From Stromatinia cepivora (taxonomy: Eukaryota; Ascomycota; Leotiomycetes; Helotiales; Sclerotiniaceae), in assembly GCA_014898415.1 (NCBI GenBank), contig RCTD01000015.1:868001-932000 (forward strand): a stretch of 64,000 nucleotides of DNA, in the 5' to 3' direction. A model generated the notes under the pieces. That model saw nothing but the letters and a program-made list of their open reading frames with translations, was not told the DNA's origin and made no database searches. Below are positions 52,213-63,973 of the stretch, piece by piece (positions within the stretch are counted from its first letter, which is position 1; each line of letters begins with the position of its first letter). Position numbers and translations under genes: made by a program.

Positions 52213-52320
52213 CTACTTATTTCTTTATTTCACGATTATAAACTCTATAATCAAATTATTTACTATCACGGGATAGTATGATTATAGAGCATTTTCAGGG
52301 ATCGGGGAATAGATGATATA

Positions 52321-52486
52321 TGTTGGAAATGAGGCCATCATAGGATTAGAATTGAGGTCACGTGATCATAATGGTGCACAGACCATATTTGGGGATAACC
52401 TCAAATCTATTTCTATTAGAATTATAGATTCTTAATTCAATCTATATAGTTAATAATACTATTATTTTCTGTATTAAAAGTTAATA
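52321..52486 (+). repeat. Copia-5 D 5' LTR
   Basis: It starts TGTTGGAAATGAGGCCATC and ends AAAAGTTAATA (CA to TA). The outer start is preserved. Confidence 0.92.
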
Positions 52487-52502
52487 AGTTATAAGATTCG
52501 GT
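52487..52502 (+). other. Probable half-tRNA(Met) primer-binding site of Copia-5 D
   Basis: AGTTATAAGATTCGGT directly follows the 5' LTR; GTTATAAG is one G-to-A change from GTTATGAG, the complement of the CTCATAAC part of a Met tRNA anticodon arm. Copy H agrees. Confidence 0.5.
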
Positions 52503-52599
52503 TGTATAATAGTGATTAGAAAGCAAAGCAAATTGAGAAAGAATTAGTATAATTAGTAGAAATAAAATAAAGTGAAAATCAGAGTTTTTATATAGTATT

Positions 52600-55500
52600 A
52601 TTGAAGTAGAGTTGAAATACGATAATATAGTTTATAACTTATAATATTACAGACCAAAACGGAGAACAATTTATATAATGTTGATACAGAATTATAATAG
52701 AAACGAAGAGCAAGTTTGTATAATTATAAGAAAATATATTACAATACAATTTTACGAATTTTTTTATTGTTTTATTTTTATATTTCTTTATTATCCTGAA
52801 TTTACTTACTGTATATTTTTTAAAATCGTTTTAAAAACCTAAAGATTATTTTCGATATTCATCAAATAGTAAGAAACCTTTATAATATCGAAATCAAATA
52901 ATTCTTCGAAATTCGATCAAAATAATTATAAACAATGATTCAGATAAACAAAGATATAATTGAAAGAAAAAGAATGATTTTATATAATTAATCAAACATT
53001 AAACGAATATATATAGATTATAGAATCCAATATAGTATCTATCTATAAGATCAATGATTGTATATATTACAATGTTAAATTGAAATCGGAATACTTAAAG
53101 GACAAAGCGAATATATTATTGTATATTTGTATAACATTCAATAATAACAATGAAGCCTTTATCAACGAATATTCAACAATATATATATTCTAGAGATACC
53201 TTAAATCGAAATATACTAAAATTAATATAATTATAATCAATATATATATAACGATAATCCAGAACTTCAAGTTTCAATCCGATATCTATCCTGATATAAT
53301 CATTATCGAAGTTTAGAACAAATTGAAAAAGTATAAAAGGAAATTAGGGGCTATAAACGAAAACTATCGATTAATATATTAAAATATTGTTTTGTTCTTA
53401 ATTTTAATATATAATCTTTTAATTGATTATCAAAGAATAATGGATATATTGGATATCTAAATCAACTTTAATATTAATAATAAGATTAAGTATTTATAAA
53501 TTAAGAAACTTTATTTTAAGGATAAATTAGAGCAAATATAAATTGCAAAAGGATTTAGGTATATTTTTTGACATTAAGAATCAGATTTCGAGATCCTAAA
53601 CAATATTTGCGATCTATATCAAAAAGAAAATTATTATATACAAGATTATCTATATTTAATATAAACCAATAAATTCCTTTGTAATTACTTTTATTACCAA
53701 AAGAAAAGAGGATCACCGAATCCGAAAAAGGTTTATTTCAATAAAAAAGATCAAATACACCTTATTAATAATATTTTTGAATCAGATTTTGATATTAAGG
53801 ATATAATAAAAGAAGATTGCAATTTGATAAAGAAAATTATTAATAAGATTTTTTTTAACAAATAATATATTGATATAAGCGTTTCTTTATATATATTTGA
53901 TTAATCTTTATTATTTAGATTAATAGATTTTATTATTAAACGAAGGATAAAAATTAATAAGGGAATAATATATTATCATTATTGGGATTTAGTGGATATA
54001 ATATACAAAGATAATTCTAAGATATTATTTTTAAATGTGTTATATATATTAAAACTAGAAATAAATTTGCTGTTAGGAAAAAGGATCTGCGAAATAGAAT
54101 TGTAAAGGGAATTCAATTCTCATTATATGTATTTCAAGAAGGACAATAAGAAAGTTATTTATGCTAGAATACAAAACGGAATGTATATAGTTTTATATAT
54201 AACCAAAAGATATAAGGATATAACTCTCTGTTTGAGTGTATATCAAAATGATCAGGAAAAAGGCTTTTCTTCAAAAATAATTGATGGCATCAAAGGTATC
54301 GATAACGAATTAATATTCAAGGAGAAAGAGAGATATCTATTATAGTATCGAAGATTCAATCATTTAGGTCCAGATAAGATTAAGAATTTATATAAGGTAT
54401 TTAATATAATCAAGTTAATAAAGATTTTAATTGAATTAGATATCTATAAAATGTATATATTTATCAAAATGATCAATTGTATTCCGAAGCAATTGAATCA
54501 GTACAAATCAAAGAGATTCGAATTTATACATTTCGATATAATAGAACCATTCCCAAAATCGATTTGAGGGAATCGTTATTTTATATTGATTATTAATAAT
54601 TATATAAAAATAAATTAGATTATATTATTTAAACAAAAAGATGATATAATTCAAATATTGAAAATTTGGAAAAAGGAGATGGAATTGACTATTAAAGAAA
54701 AGATCATTGTAATTAGGATTGATAATGCATTGGAATTTTTATAAGTTATTTGTAAATGATTATTAGATATACAATCCGAAATTATAATAATTGTTTTTTT
54801 ATATCAAAACAAATTTGTAGAATAGAATATAAGGATTGTAGAAATAGATATAAGAATAATGTTAAAAGAAGTTGGATTATTATTAAAGTTTTGGAATGAA
54901 GTTATAGAATATAATATTTATATCAAAAATTGTATTAATATTAATCCTAATATAAATAAAATAAATCGATTCTTTATAAAAGCTTTTATAAGTATAATAC
55001 CAGATATAGAGATATATAAAATCTAAAAAAACAAATGTTATATTTATATTAATTCTAAGATTATTTCGAAAAAATAAAGATATAATAAGTTATAGGATAT
55101 TTCAAAAATCAATATATTCCTAGGATATTCAAAAGTTATAAATAAATATATCAAAATGTATTTTTTAGAGTTAAATTATATATTTCGATTAAGCAAAGTA
55201 ATTATAAATAAATTTCATCGAGAAAAAGATTTGGATTTTAAATTAAGAAATTATGAATCAGATTTACAAGAAACAAAGAATATAGAATCAGATCGAAAAC
55301 CTTATAGTAGACCGATAATAAATAAGATACCTTCTTTATCCTTAATATCAAATATAATATCTGTATTATTTTTGTTCTAAATATTCTCTTTAGTAGATAT
55401 TATATCGAATTCAATGATTATATCAAATACTTTAATTGTTGAATTAAAATCAAATAAATTAGATATATCAATATCAATATATAATGAAGATAAAGATAAC

Positions 55501-57600
55501 AATATTCAAAAAACAAATCAAGAATCTTCTTCCAAGGATACTTCAGATATCGAATCCATTATTTCAAAGGTTCCAATTCAAGAATCAACTTTTGCAGATT
55601 CTGAATCTATATTAGAAGCAAAATTTAAAACTATCTTAAATTTTATTAATAAGTTTATTTTAATAAAATTAAAAAACAAAATAAATCTACAATCATTTAA
55701 AACCGAACAAAAGGATACAATGGATCTTAAAAATGAATCCTTAAGATATCTAATACGAAAACAGAAAAAAGATATAAAATAAGATTCTGAAAAAGAATAG
55801 AAAAACAAGATTATAAAGATATTAATTGCGATATCTATATAAACCAAAATTCAAGAAAGTGTAAAATATACTATAATTACAATCTTAATCATTTATAAAA
55901 TAGATCTTTATATTAAAGATAAGATTGTTTCAGATTTCATAATTTCATTGATAGATATAGACAATATAGAAGGTGGAGTATATTTGATCGAAGAAGTTCT
56001 AAGAATCAAAATACTAAGAACTTATAAGGAAGTAATATCGGATCAAAAACACTTTGAAAAATGGAAGGAAGTTATTCAAGAGGAAATCATATCTTTGGTT
56101 CAAAATGGTATTTGGGAAGAATATATATTTCCTAAAAGAAGTAATTTGGTTTCGACGAAATGGGTATTTATAATATTAAGGATAACAAGATAGAACAATT
56201 TAAAGCAAGATTAGTAATTCGAGGGTTCAATCAGATATTAGGAAAAGATTATAACGAAACGTTTGTACTAATAATAAGACTAAATATACTCAAATTATTC
56301 TTAATTATTATTGCAAAGGAAAATTTGAAATGCTTACATTTCGATATTAAAAATACTTTTACTGAATCGTATTTGAAGGAAAAGATCTATTTCGAATTAT
56401 CCCAAAATATCAAAGTCGAAAAGGAATATATATTACAAGTTCTACAAAGTCTATATGATTTGAGATAAATTAGAAGGGATTGGAGTTTACTATTGAAGAA
56501 AAAGCTTTTAGATATAGGCTTTGTATAAAATTTGATAGATCTATATTTATATATATTCAAAGATTGTAATATAATATTATTGATATATATCAACGATATC
56601 GTTATTATATTATACATATTATTGCAAATCATTTGATTCGATGAAAAACTATTAGTTTGTTTTAATATCAAAAATCTAAAGAAGATTAATAAGATCCTAA
56701 ATGTTAAAGTTATTTGTAATAGAAAAATATATATATTAATTATAAACCAAGAAAAATATCTCGATATTATATTAACCAAATATAGTATTATATATATATA
56801 AACAACATCAAATCAAGAAACTATCAATAATAGATTATACCCATCTCCGACCAGTAATCGATGATAATGAATTAGTAAATGTGAATAAATATTAACAACG
56901 AATAGGAAATGTAATTTATCCAATAATATATATTTGATCAGATATAGTATTCTTAATTGAAAGACTTTCACAATTTATAACAAAACCAACAAAACATTAT
57001 ATTATAGCTTTGAAGAATCTGATATAATATCTACGATCAACAATTAAATAGAAATTATAATTTGGATCAAAAAAAGTACAATTTGATATCTACAAAGAAT
57101 ATAATATATTTGATAATATAATAAAGGTATATATAGATATAGATTGAATTAATAACAAATATAATCGAAAAAGTATTTCAAAAAAAATTGTAATATTCTA
57201 TAAAGACTTTATATTGTGGGTTAACAAGAAATAAGTATCTATAACTATTTCTAATATAGAATCAGAATATATTGTAATAACAATATTCATTAAACAAAAA
57301 AGATAGGTTTTACAAATATTCAAAGATCTATTCAGATCAAATTATATTAGAAAAAATAGAGATACAATTCAAATACTTGATGACAATCAGGGTGTTTTAG
57401 CTTTAATTAAGAATCTATATTTATATAAACGATTCAAATATATAGATATCAATTATTATTTCATTAAGGATTTGATAGAAAAAAAGAAAATTATTACTAA
57501 TTATATCAATATATACGATATAGTTGTCAACGGAATGACGAAGCTTTGTGTAAGGATTGTTTTCGAAAGGTTCAAGAAAATATTAGGATTAGTAGTCTAA
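52600..57600 (+). pseudogene. Copia-5 D gag-pol polyprotein remnant
   Basis: Gag about 52600-53800 with no intact motif. The piece 54127-54345 precedes the pre-integrase domain, which continues as RRFNHLGPDKIKNLYKV near 54350. The integrase core runs about 54500-55020 (IHFDIIEPF, ILIINNY, IRIDNALEF), all recognisable Copia integrase motifs. The linker 55156-55782 is shared with copy H. Reverse transcriptase: 55948-56193 (EEIISLVQNGIWE, STKWVF), then 56160-56468 in another frame (KARLVIRGFNQ, LHFDIKNTFTESYL). The catalytic YVDD reads YIND near 56590. RNase H 57060-57600 ends with DNQGVLAL and FKYIDINYYF motifs. Several stops and one clear frame change make it non-functional. Confidence 0.87.
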
Positions 57601-57632
57601 AAGGATCGAATAGAATATCCTCAATAAAGAAA

Positions 57633-57798
57633 TGTTGGAAATAAAGCTATTATAGGATTAGAATTAAGATTATATGATCATAATGATATATAAACCATAT
57701 TTAAGGATAATTTCAAATCTACTTTTATTAGAATTATAGATCCTTAGTTCAATCTATATAGTCAATAATACTACTACTTCCTGCACCAAAAGTTAACA
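57633..57798 (+). repeat. Copia-5 D 3' LTR
   Basis: It starts TGTTGGAAATAAAGCTATT (mutated) and ends TGCACCAAAAGTTAACA (preserved). Confidence 0.92.
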
Positions 57799-58060
57799 AT
57801 ATATATAATTGATAGAGTAAAAGAATTGAATGACTTACCCTTGATCATATAAATCGAGGGCTGTATATATAAAACAAATAAATGATTATTTAATCGATAA
57901 ATACTTCGATTAGATTAAACCTTTGTTTATTAATATATCAGAATTATTTTATCAATTAGAGAGATTGATAAGGTCAAAAAGATCCTTCATTCCGATTGAA
58001 AAGTATACCCTTGATTCTTCATAGTATACAGGGGATCGCAAGACTTTCCGTGACATTTAT

Positions 58061-59940
58061 AAAAATAACAAAGATTTTGAATACATTCTTATTCTCTTTA
58101 TATTTGCTTTTATATTTTGATAGTATTCAAATCCATTGGATTACTTTGAATAAAGATTATAAACATTATTTGATAATTTTACTTTGATATTGATTTTATA
58201 AATAGAATATTATAATAATCATTATTTCAACAATTCTAATCCTGTATCTGGAATTTCTTTCATTATTCTTCGAGATTTATAAGATCATATAAATTTGAAT
58301 CGCCTTTTACTAATAATTTCAATTTATCAATGGCCTTCTGTTTCATTATCATTATCATTTCCCTGAAAGTTTTATTATTGAAATTCCCGAAATATTCTAG
58401 TTTTATATAAAACAAAATAAATAATATTTTCTTTTGTATTTTGAATTTATCGAATTTCATTATTGTTTTTCGTTTTATATCAATAAATATATCAAGATTA
58501 TCAAATTTCTTCAAAAAAGAATTTATTATTATATATTATAATATTCTATTAATAATCTCTTTAATATCTTTATATCTCTTTTATTATACTAATCTTTTTA
58601 ATAACAAAATTATATAAAAAAGCTTTTTTTATTCAATATCGAAAATTATCTTATTATTGTTCTAATAAATTTATAAATCTAATTTTTAATCTTAATATCT
58701 GTTCTATTAAAAGAAACTATCTATTTTATTTTATTTTTGAATAAATCAAGATTCTTTATAATTTATCAGAATTAATAAGATTGATTTAAATTCATCGAAA
58801 TATTTATATTTATATTTATTATAATTAGCTTTTCATGATATCCAGTATTTTAAATAAGAAATTATATATTAATAGATTTATTTATTTTTATTTCTTATTA
58901 CAAATCGTAAATTTTATTTTGAAGATTCTAAATTGTATTGAAAATCTTATCAATTATTTGATACAAATATAACAAATAATTTGAAACTTTGGTATTCTGA
59001 TTATTATTAAAAATAAAAGAAATCGATATAGAATTAACAAATTTGATATTATTAATAAATAATAAATTATTTATTAATCATTATTATTGATTAAAAACAA
59101 TTTGAATCTAATTATGAATTTTTATTAATATTTTGTTTATTAAAATAATGGATTTTAGAATATTTAATATTGTATTCAAAAATTTTAAGATATATTTTAA
59201 AAAATAATATATATTCTATATATTTGTTATTTTCAATAATTGTAAGTTTATAATAATTTTATAAATTTCTTTAAAGAGTATTAATATATTATAATAAAAT
59301 CTTATCTTAATTCTAAATCTGTTTTTTATTATATTATAATATTATATTTGTTTCAATACTTTTTTATATTTTTTTATCGAAATAATTGTCTTTTCTTATA
59401 TTTTGATAAAACTGAATTATCTTTTGATAAATAATAAAATCTTTTGAAAGATAGAATATACTATTATAGAATTGATATAAACTAAATCTTGGAGGAGGTT
59501 GATTGGTTAATAATAATGAATAATATAGTAATAATACTATTCACTATTATTATAGTGGAAGATTTAGTTATATAGTTTAAAAGGGTAATCGAATATATAA
59601 TGGTTGAAATCAAAATATAAGTATATTGAATATTGAATTTATTTTGCTTGTTTTTCAGAAGAATTCTTTGAAGAAAATCTTCTTATTTATAATATTTGAT
59701 AGGATTCTATAAAATTCTATAATATTCTATGATTATAAATAAGATCGATTTAAATCGAATCTTATAGAATCATTTTATATAATGAAATGAAATAGTAACC
59801 AATAATATTTAACCTTAGAAATAAGAAAGTTCTATACGCTTCCATCACATTCTATTCCATTATAAATCATTCTAATATGATATATGATCGAGATTTTGTA
59901 TAATAATAAAATTTAATAAAATTAAATTATATTATTAATA
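58061..59940. other. AT-rich DNA without recognisable content
   Basis: Very A+T-rich. The minus-strand open piece 58514-58263 (83 codons, Lys-rich, KKFDNLDIFIDIKRKTIMKF) is the only protein-like stretch, and I do not recognise it. An imperfect inverted repeat of TAATAATGAATAATATAGT type lies near 59505-59560. It may be older, fully eroded repeat DNA. Confidence 0.5.
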
Positions 59941-60142
59941 TATCACGTGATCATATAACCATCGGTTCGGTTAATATTATTAAGTGATTTAATAAACTTA
60001 TTAGAAATTCTTATACTAAAGTAATATAATGATATTCTACAAGAAGAAAAGAAGATTACTAAAAGGAACATCGGTAATATGGGGTATGGGTGCCTGAGGC
60101 ATCCATGCAAGCTAGCTAGGAACGGTTGGTGAACCCGTGACA
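59941..60142. repeat. LTR-like sequence at the AT/GC boundary
   Basis: It starts TATCACGTGATCAT and ends GTGAACCCGTGACA, so the tips form the inverted TGTCACG/CGTGACA seen in LTRs of this window if one G-to-A change is allowed. Both outer ends are G+C-richer than the middle. Flanking bases (TAATA and ACAAT) are not a target duplication, so this is only a candidate solo LTR. Confidence 0.35.
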
Positions 60143-61800
60143 ACAATATAGAAATTATTAATATCAATACATTATGTGATCAATTTTATAAGAGAAGCTA
60201 TACCATTAACGAATTCTAAGCCCTTTCTCTTTAATATATAGAGTATCTTCTTTTTATAATATAATAATCAAGAATGAATAAAAACAATACCAAAATAGTA
60301 CTATACAAATTGGTACCACCGAAGTGATATCAACATATATCTAACAAACTAAAACAACCCGAGCGCTCCCCTCCCCCAACCGCCATTCACATATATATAG
60401 TTTCCCATCATCATCATTCTATCAATATGGACTTATACACTTACAGAAAGACGATAGCATCTAATATGCAACATCTAGTTCCCCCTGAGCCCCTCCTGTA
60501 CATCGACAGTAAGCTCTTATAAACCTACCGCTCTATCATTCAAAGTTCTAACCAATATCTATTGTGAACTAACACCTTCTTCATCATCTTATCTTCACAT
60601 TAACCCCCCCCCCTCCCCCCCCCCTCCACTTCCTCCTCTTCTTCTTTCTCCACTGACTTCCTCTCTTTTCTTCCTATCTGCCTCCACCAATTGCTTTTCC
60701 CTATCTCTTCCTCCTCCTACTACCTCTCCACCTGTTACCTCTCCCTTCCACTTTTGCCCTTTCCCCTCCCCTACAACCAACATCTAAAAATAACAAGTTA
60801 TCCACCATCGAGTTTCCGAATCCATCTCATCTCATCTCATCTCATTATGTCTCATCTTATCAAATGCTTATATGGAGAAGTCAAATTAACAAATGAACAA
60901 ACTAGCAAACCAACAAACCATAAACCAATATACTCGTAAACTATTAAACCAGTGGATCACTAAATTACCAAGTTAGTAAACGAGCAAAGTCGACCAGCAG
61001 ACTAACAAACTACCAGATTAGCAGCTAGTAACCTAGTAAACTAGCAACTAGCACCAGACAAGGGTTCGCAGAAGGAGATCTAAAGAACGAGGTTTATGTC
61101 ATTCTCACGTTATCAACATCAAAGTCAAAATAAATGAATGGAGCATGCTATACGTAATTGGAAAGGTAATTAGATGAATAAGTGGATGAATGGATGAATG
61201 GAAGAAAGGTAAAATCAGATGACAATGTAAATCTACGGAGTAGATACCCTACCCGCAAGTTAAAATTGTTGAAACTCAAAAATTAACTTTCCTATCGATT
61301 TCAAATCTTCAATCTTCAAATCTCCAATCTTCAGAGACCGAAAGTTCAATCCAAACACTTTAAATGACTGGATAACTACTTTCGTCATCTCCATCCCCCC
61401 ATCCCCCCACACCATCACACTACCACATATCCCGTAAAACCTGACCAGTAAAAAACCTCAAAATCTGAAAGTATCAAGAAACCTAAAAAGATGACCCGAG
61501 CTCTGCTCCACCTAGTATGTCAATCTTCAAAAGCTCCACCTGGCATCTTGAATCTTCAAACCGAACTTTAATGGTGCCGTGCATACGCATCTAGACTATC
61601 CCTATAAGCTTCGGACTTATTTATCCATCCGCTAGAAAGCGTATGTATGTGATGACTCTGGAGCCTGTTTGCGGGAGGTAATCGCTAAAAAATCGACCAG
61701 TGAACCTATAGCACTGCTAGCAGGTTCGAGCAGGGCTCACAAAATCCAATTGGCTATTTGTGCTAAAATAAGTATAGAATATTACTTACTTATTCTCCAA
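60143..61800. other. Intergenic DNA with simple-sequence tracts
   Basis: Normal-composition DNA with no gene I can support. It holds a strongly pyrimidine-biased stretch (about 60560-60780) with C-runs at 60605-60626, a CATCT repeat (60825-60846), a degenerate ACTAGCAAAC-like array (about 60896-61050) and a GGATGAAT repeat (about 61180-61200). Open frames over the pyrimidine tract are composition artefacts. Confidence 0.6.
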
Positions 61801-63183
61801 GTAAGCAAATCTAGGAATTTATATGCTGAATATTATATCAGCAACTAACATGTCGTAACCCAATACGCACTAGCGTAATTAAACTCGACATTTGGACTGT
61901 TGAAATTCCACTCCATGTCACAACCATTCTCATCCCTCTGTCCGTCAAATCTCCTTCCAACTACTATGGAGAAACAAATAAAATACTTGAGTACAAGTCC
62001 GGTAGTACAGATCCTTAATACGCCCGGCAAAGAAAACACAATTACTTTCATCTACCTAGGCCGAAAGGTATTTCTCCGCTTGATCCACGGGAAATCGCCC
62101 CAATACAAGAAAATTACCCAAAGGAGAAATACCCTCCGATCCCGTACCGCAAAATTGCGCCACGGCTGTACCTATGTAGATTAATCCAGGATGCATGATT
62201 TTCCTTGACCTGCACTTCGTTACCAACAGCATCCTTACAAATCTGCAATTGTAAGTTTTTAATAGACAAAGATTAACCTTGATCACAACCATTACCATGT
62301 AGATTGTTCCCGTACCGATGAGGCACAGCTTGGCAACGTAACAGCGGGGGTGGAGCGGGTAGGCTAGGATATTATGTACCTAGTACCTATATGCTAATGC
62401 TCGCAGGTTCTTACTTGTAGAAAAGGTCAAGGTTACCTATGCATGCCGGGTAGATATATGTATAATTGATTGTTTACGGCAGGTGAGATACAATCGAGAT
62501 AGGTAATGAGATCGCATAGAATATTCGATTTGTCATATATGCAAGCCCGACGGACAAGGTAATTCCAAAATGTGCGAAGGCGCAAAGGTTCGGCGCAGCG
62601 GCAGGGACTTTCGAATGGGTACAAATGAAGAATTTGAAATTTTGCTTGTCTTTGAATTTGAGAAATAATGGTGTGGGTGAGAAATCCTTCCTTCCACGTT
62701 ATTCGATCCTTCGAATCCTTGAAAGTGAAAGGAAGAGAGTGATCTAAGCGTATTTCACGTTCTCGTAGATGTAACTAAAGGATCAAGCCTGTGATTAAGG
62801 CTTTAAGCCTCCTCCTAAGCACGGGAGGGGACGGTCATGTCGTACAAATATCACTGTTGTGGTATGCCAAATGCATAACTTTAATGCTGAATCCTAGAAA
62901 CCACGAGGAAAAGTTGTTTCGTTGTGTTGGATAATGTGTGCCCTTCCCGTTTGTATTGTGGGTGAGAAATGCGACAAAAAATTTGTAGCGTGAGGGGGCA
63001 TTAAATTACGGTTGCATTCACGCAGGGTGTCTTTGGAGGGGTTATCGTCCTTCCTAGATGGATGTGGGAGAATCGAAGATTATCGGAAGTTCAAGTGGGG
63101 TTACGAACCGTAGATTGAAGGATTTTGGACTTCTCCCATCGTGAATATCGATCCGGATGTGGTCAGAATCGTTCCTTTCGTCT
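61801..63183. other. Intergenic DNA, probably including the 3' untranslated region of the downstream gene
   Basis: No recognisable protein or RNA gene. Open frames of 68-94 codons on both strands overlap each other around 61845-62300 and show no domain. A perfect 11-bp inverted repeat (GGTATTTCTCC at 62067-62077 and its complement at 62123-62133) could form a hairpin with a 45-base loop. The part just below 63184 should hold the 3' untranslated region of the DUF2011-like gene. Confidence 0.5.
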
Positions 63184-63955
63184 TCAATCATTTTCTCCAT
63201 CAACTCCGGGCCCAGCGTGGTCAATTCCTCCGGCGGCAGCTTTCAACGCTTTCTCCTTTGCCTTCCTCTTGACTTTCTTCTCTCTATTCTTCCTAGCTCT
63301 CCTTTCTCGTTCTGCCTCCTCTTTACTTTCCTTCTCCTTCGTCATCGCCTCTTCTTGAGCCTGACTTGCCCGTCTCCTTTCTCTCAGGATAATCCTCATC
63401 TTCTTGCCTAGTTTCCTCTTCTTTGCCCCATTAGAATTATTGCCGATTCCGAGCCCGTTATTTCCTACCATTTTCTGCCCATCAATACCAACCTTCAAAA
63501 CTTTGACTCTCCACGTAACTTCCCATCCCCAATATCTTTGATCTCTGCCTTGTAAAACATCTTCGCCACTAACCGCCGAAATGGCGTATTCTTCCTTCCT
63601 TTTCCCTTCAATTGGACCAGTGAAATAATAACTTTTATTTCTCTCCTTAACAATGAAGACTCCTTCATCGGCTACCTCCTCCTTGAGAATTATCTTGCCT
63701 TCTTTGTCATTCGTGAAAAGTCGGAAGTCGAATTCCTCTTCTTGGTCTTGGTCATCATCTGGTCGTGGTGAATGTAGCGCGTCATTGTTAAGTTCAGGCT
63801 TCAGCGCACTCTCAGTAGAGAGTGATTCAGGTGAAATAGTTCCGTATAATGAAGCAAGCTGCTCTTGAAATCGAGCAGACGCATCCGGGTCGATTGGAGA
63901 AGATGGTTCGGGAGAAGATGTTGGGGATCGAGTGTATAGATCTGAACGGCGCACA
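63184..63955 (-). CDS. DUF2011-like fungal protein of unknown function, 3' exon (5' part off the window)
   Basis: An intact 256-codon frame ending in TGA at 63184-63186; the only undamaged host coding sequence here. Its first complete codon is GTG, not a start. Just upstream on the minus strand lies GCTAATATCTACTTGCAG, a branch-point-like CTAAT and a 3' splice site, and no in-frame ATG comes before a stop at 63985-63987. The exon therefore most likely starts at 63955 and earlier exons lie beyond 64000. Residues 1-75 are Ser/Pro/Asp-rich and probably disordered. Residues 76-155 form the conserved part, with DFRLF, GVFIVKERNKSYYF and a WGWEVTWRVKVLKV strand. Residues 177-240 are a long Arg/Lys/Glu-rich helix, likely nuclear or RNA-related by composition only. 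The match to the fungal DUF2011 family is from memory of its SYYF-type core. Confidence 0.72.
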
Positions 63956-63973
63956 CTGCAAGTAGATATTAGC
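63956..63973 (-). promoter_or_regulatory. Probable intron 3' end of the DUF2011-like gene
   Basis: On the minus strand GCTAATATCTACTTGCAG gives a CTAAT branch-point-like sequence and a CAG acceptor next to the open frame. The 5' splice site lies outside the window. Confidence 0.6.

Larger units (their letters stand above)
52321..57798 (+). mobile_element. Copia-5 copy D, full length, 5,478 bp
   Basis: Uninterrupted Copia element inserted in a solo Copia-2 LTR. LTRs 52321-52486 and 57633-57798 are 166 bp each; TSD is ATATA (52316-52320 and 57799-57803). It carries gag, integrase, reverse transcriptase and RNase H remnants in the Copia order and is the reference copy for this family here. Confidence 0.93.
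52264..58055 (-). repeat. Solo Copia-2 LTR, minus strand, split by Copia-5 copy D
   Basis: 52264-52320 (57 bp) and 57804-58055 (252 bp) together make exactly 309 bp of Copia-2 LTR on the minus strand, ending TTTCCGTGACA. Flanks TTTAC (52259-52263) and TTTAT (58056-58060) are a target duplication with one C-to-T change. No internal Copia-2 sequence belongs to it. Confidence 0.88.

Noticed and set aside
1..59940. Mitochondrial origin because of the extreme A+T content
   Set aside because: LTR pairs, target duplications, chromodomain Gypsy and Copia genes and RIP-type stops are nuclear features, and the block runs into a spliced-type nuclear gene.
60595..60783. Gly/Glu/Lys-rich minus-strand frame
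   Set aside because: Direct product of the pyrimidine-biased tract; no coding signature.
62067..62133. Perfect 11-bp inverted repeat as terminator or small RNA
   Set aside because: The 45-base loop and lack of any supporting context make a chance hairpin as likely.
61845..62298. Three overlapping open frames of 68-94 codons
   Set aside because: They overlap on both strands, have no recognisable domain and no splice or start context; probably non-coding.
63125..63868. Plus-strand frames of 71-84 codons, Ser/Leu/Phe-rich
   Set aside because: Antisense shadows of the DUF2011-like exon, whose Lys/Arg/Glu-rich helix gives Phe/Leu/Ser on the other strand.
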